From assembly GCA_036638975.1 (NCBI GenBank), contig JAVWJP010000008.1, positions 13,090 through 77,089 of the forward strand: a DNA stretch of 64,000 bases, in the 5' to 3' direction. This document shows positions 62,862-64,000 of the stretch, one piece after another; the first letter of the stretch is position 1, and every line of letters starts with the position of its first letter. The stretch is from JAVWJP01 sp036638975. GTDB taxonomy: Bacteria > Bacillota > Clostridia > Oscillospirales > Ruminococcaceae. The translations under genes were made by a program, and so were the position numbers. The notes under the pieces were generated by a model, which saw only the letters and a list, made by a program, of their open reading frames with translations, had not been told where the DNA came from and searched no databases.

Positions 62862-63776
62862 CTATAATTGTGCTAAATTAAACGGAGTTGCCTGATATAC
62901 AAAGTAATTAAGCCAGTTGCTATAAAGTAGATGCGCATGACTGCGCCACTGGTACGGCACAGGGTTTGCGGGGTTGTTTTGCGGGTAATAGTTTACCGGT
63001 AGCTTTATACTAAGCCCTTTTTCAAGGTCCCTTTTATATTCGCCGTCCAAGGTTTTACGGTCGTATTCCGAGTGTCCCGTTACAAATATCTGCCTGTTGT
63101 CGCGGCTTGCTATAAGGTAAGGTCCGGCAATATCAGAATCGGCAAGCAGCTCCAGCCGCGGTTCTGCCAGTATATCCTTTGCAAAAACACCTGTGTGGCG
63201 CGAGTGCGGCGCAAAAAAGTTTTCATCAAAGCCACGCATAAGCTTGTGGTTAGGCGCTAAATTCCTGTGCTCAAACACCCCAAACATTTTGTGCTCAATG
63301 GGGTGTTTTTTTATGCCGTAATGGTAATAAAGCCCCGCTTGTGCGCCCCAACATATGTGAAAGGTCGAATATACGTGGGTTTTGCTCCACTCCATAATGT
63401 GACAAAGCTCGTCCCAATAATCAACCTCGTGAAATTCCATTTCTTCTACAGGCGCACCGGTTATAATTAGTCCGTCAAAGCGCTCCGCTTTAATATCGTC
63501 AAAGGTTTTATAAAACTTTAGCAAATGCTCGACAGATGTGTTTTTTGGCGCGTGTGTTGCGGGCGACAGCAGCTCTATGTCCACCTGTAACGGAGAATTT
63601 GAAAGCAGCCGCAGAAGTTGAGTTTCGGTTTCTACTTTTTTGGGCATCAAGTTTAAAATTGCTATGCGCAGCGGACGAATGTCTTGATGTGCTGCACGTT
63701 CTTCATTCATTATGAATATGTTTTCTTGTTCAAGCACCTTGCCGGCAGGCAGTTCATTTGGTATATTTATAGGCAT
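62862..63776 (-). CDS. metA: Homoserine O-acetyltransferase (MetA family)
   Basis: A 304-residue protein: RIAILNLMPKKVETETQLLR, LIITGAPVEEMEFHEVDYWD, the Cys nucleophile in FHICWGAQAGLYYHYG and the His and Glu of TGHSEYDR. Glu in GAPVEEMEF sits at the place that in characterised MetA enzymes directs acetyl- rather than succinyl-CoA use. It starts methionine synthesis from homoserine. Convergent with the deacetylase gene. Confidence 0.94.
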   Translation of the reverse strand: MPINIPNELPAGKVLEQENIFIMNEERAAHQDIRPLRIAILNLMPKKVETETQLLRLLSNSPLQVDIELLSPATHAPKNTSVEHLLKFYKTFDDIKAERFDGLIITGAPVEEMEFHEVDYWDELCHIMEWSKTHVYSTFHICWGAQAGLYYHYGIKKHPIEHKMFGVFEHRNLAPNHKLMRGFDENFFAPHSRHTGVFAKDILAEPRLELLADSDIAGPYLIASRDNRQIFVTGHSEYDRKTLDGEYKRDLEKGLSIKLPVNYYPQNNPANPVPYQWRSHAHLLYSNWLNYFVYQATPFNLAQL

Positions 63777-63811
63777 TTGGCACGCCGCCTTTTCTTTTAT
63801 TGATATTATAC

Positions 63812-63840
63812 ATTATATAGTTCGCTTATTCGCTTTTCAA
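63812..63840 (-). promoter_or_regulatory. metA promoter
   Basis: On the reverse strand TTGAAA (63835-63840), 17 bp, TATAAT (63812-63817), about 40 bp before the metA ATG. The leader is too short for a SAM riboswitch. Confidence 0.7.
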
Positions 63841-63973
63841 TATAAAGAGTAAATAAAAGCTGTAATACCGGTGGATTTGTTTTTGTAGGTTCTTTTGAAA
63901 GGGCTATTTAAACCGATTTTAAAGGTTTGTGTATAAAAATTTGCGAAAAAGCAAAAAAAGGTGAAAAAAAGCG

Positions 63974-64000
63974 TTGACAACAGAAAGAAGCTATGGTAAT
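63974..64000 (+). promoter_or_regulatory. Strong promoter cut by the right edge
   Basis: TTGACA (63974-63979), 17 bp, then TAAT at the last four bases of the window, the probable start of a -10 hexamer. The 30 bp upstream are A-rich (UP-element-like), as in stable-RNA promoters. The gene it serves is outside the window. Confidence 0.55.

Noticed and set aside
62845..62863. Terminator between the deacetylase gene and metA
   Set aside because: GTCGAG/CTCGAC forms a short stem but no T-run follows on either strand, so I did not list it.
63777..63900. SAM riboswitch or S-box leader of metA
   Set aside because: The promoter lies only about 40 bp upstream of the start, leaving no space.

Overview
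The window looks like the replication-origin region of a spore-forming, anaerobic Gram-positive bacterium of the class Clostridia, probably the Oscillospiraceae/Ruminococcaceae neighbourhood. That placement is an inference from gene content and family, not from a database match. The evidence is the order mnmE-jag-yidC-yidD-rnpA-rpmH on the minus strand facing dnaA-dnaN-rlbA-recF-remB-gyrB-gyrA on the plus strand, sporulation genes (spoVAC/D/E, gpr, spoIIP, spoIID, a second SpoIID domain), type III glutamine synthetase, AsnA, M42 peptidases and ECF S components. Start codons ATG, GTG and TTG are all used behind clear Shine-Dalgarno sequences.

Layout. 1-4034: leftward ribosome/membrane-insertion operon, cut at the left edge inside mnmE. 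4035-6132: bipartite origin, with DnaA-box-like sites upstream of dnaA and, between dnaA and dnaN, a CTA-repeat (DnaA-trio-like) beside an AT-rich tract. 6133-13423: dnaN to gyrA, ending in a strong terminator. 13602-18725: spoVA genes, two small proteins, rpsT, gpr and spoIIP. A parS-like 16-mer at 18793 overlaps the start of a small secreted protein. 19154-24710 (minus): VTT membrane protein, peptide-binding lipoprotein, GlnN and AsnA. 24946-38505: ChrB-N protein, GNAT, murD, a tightly coupled M42-M42-GNAT-PLP lyase run, comEC-holA-toprim and an MBOAT/DHHW-like pair. 38529-48465: YgiQ, a stand-alone ComEC-type metallo-hydrolase with DUF3006, galE, recA-recX-rimO-pgsA-cysS and a small membrane protein. 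48591-53807 (minus): iscS-thiI followed by a very unusual 945-residue protein. 53890-54369: tandem ~87-bp repeats broken by a 100-N assembly gap. 54432-63776: DUF1893/ECF pair, tRNA-Arg(CCU), Nudix, KtrB-type transporter, SpoIID, binding lipoprotein, FolT-like S component, polysaccharide deacetylase and MetA. The right edge ends inside a strong promoter pointing out of the window.

The most unusual items are: (1) a single reading frame joining a CinA N-terminal/KH module, one membrane segment, a class B sortase, a 19-unit Ser-rich repeat and a SpoIID domain; (2) an MBOAT/DHHW-like pair in which both proteins keep the family scaffold but have lost the histidines normally needed for acyl transfer; (3) a ComEC whose C-terminal hydrolase domain lacks the metal-binding motif while a competent copy is encoded about 6 kb away; (4) the origin signals and the parS-like site. 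Functions are read from motifs by eye; no similarity search was run.
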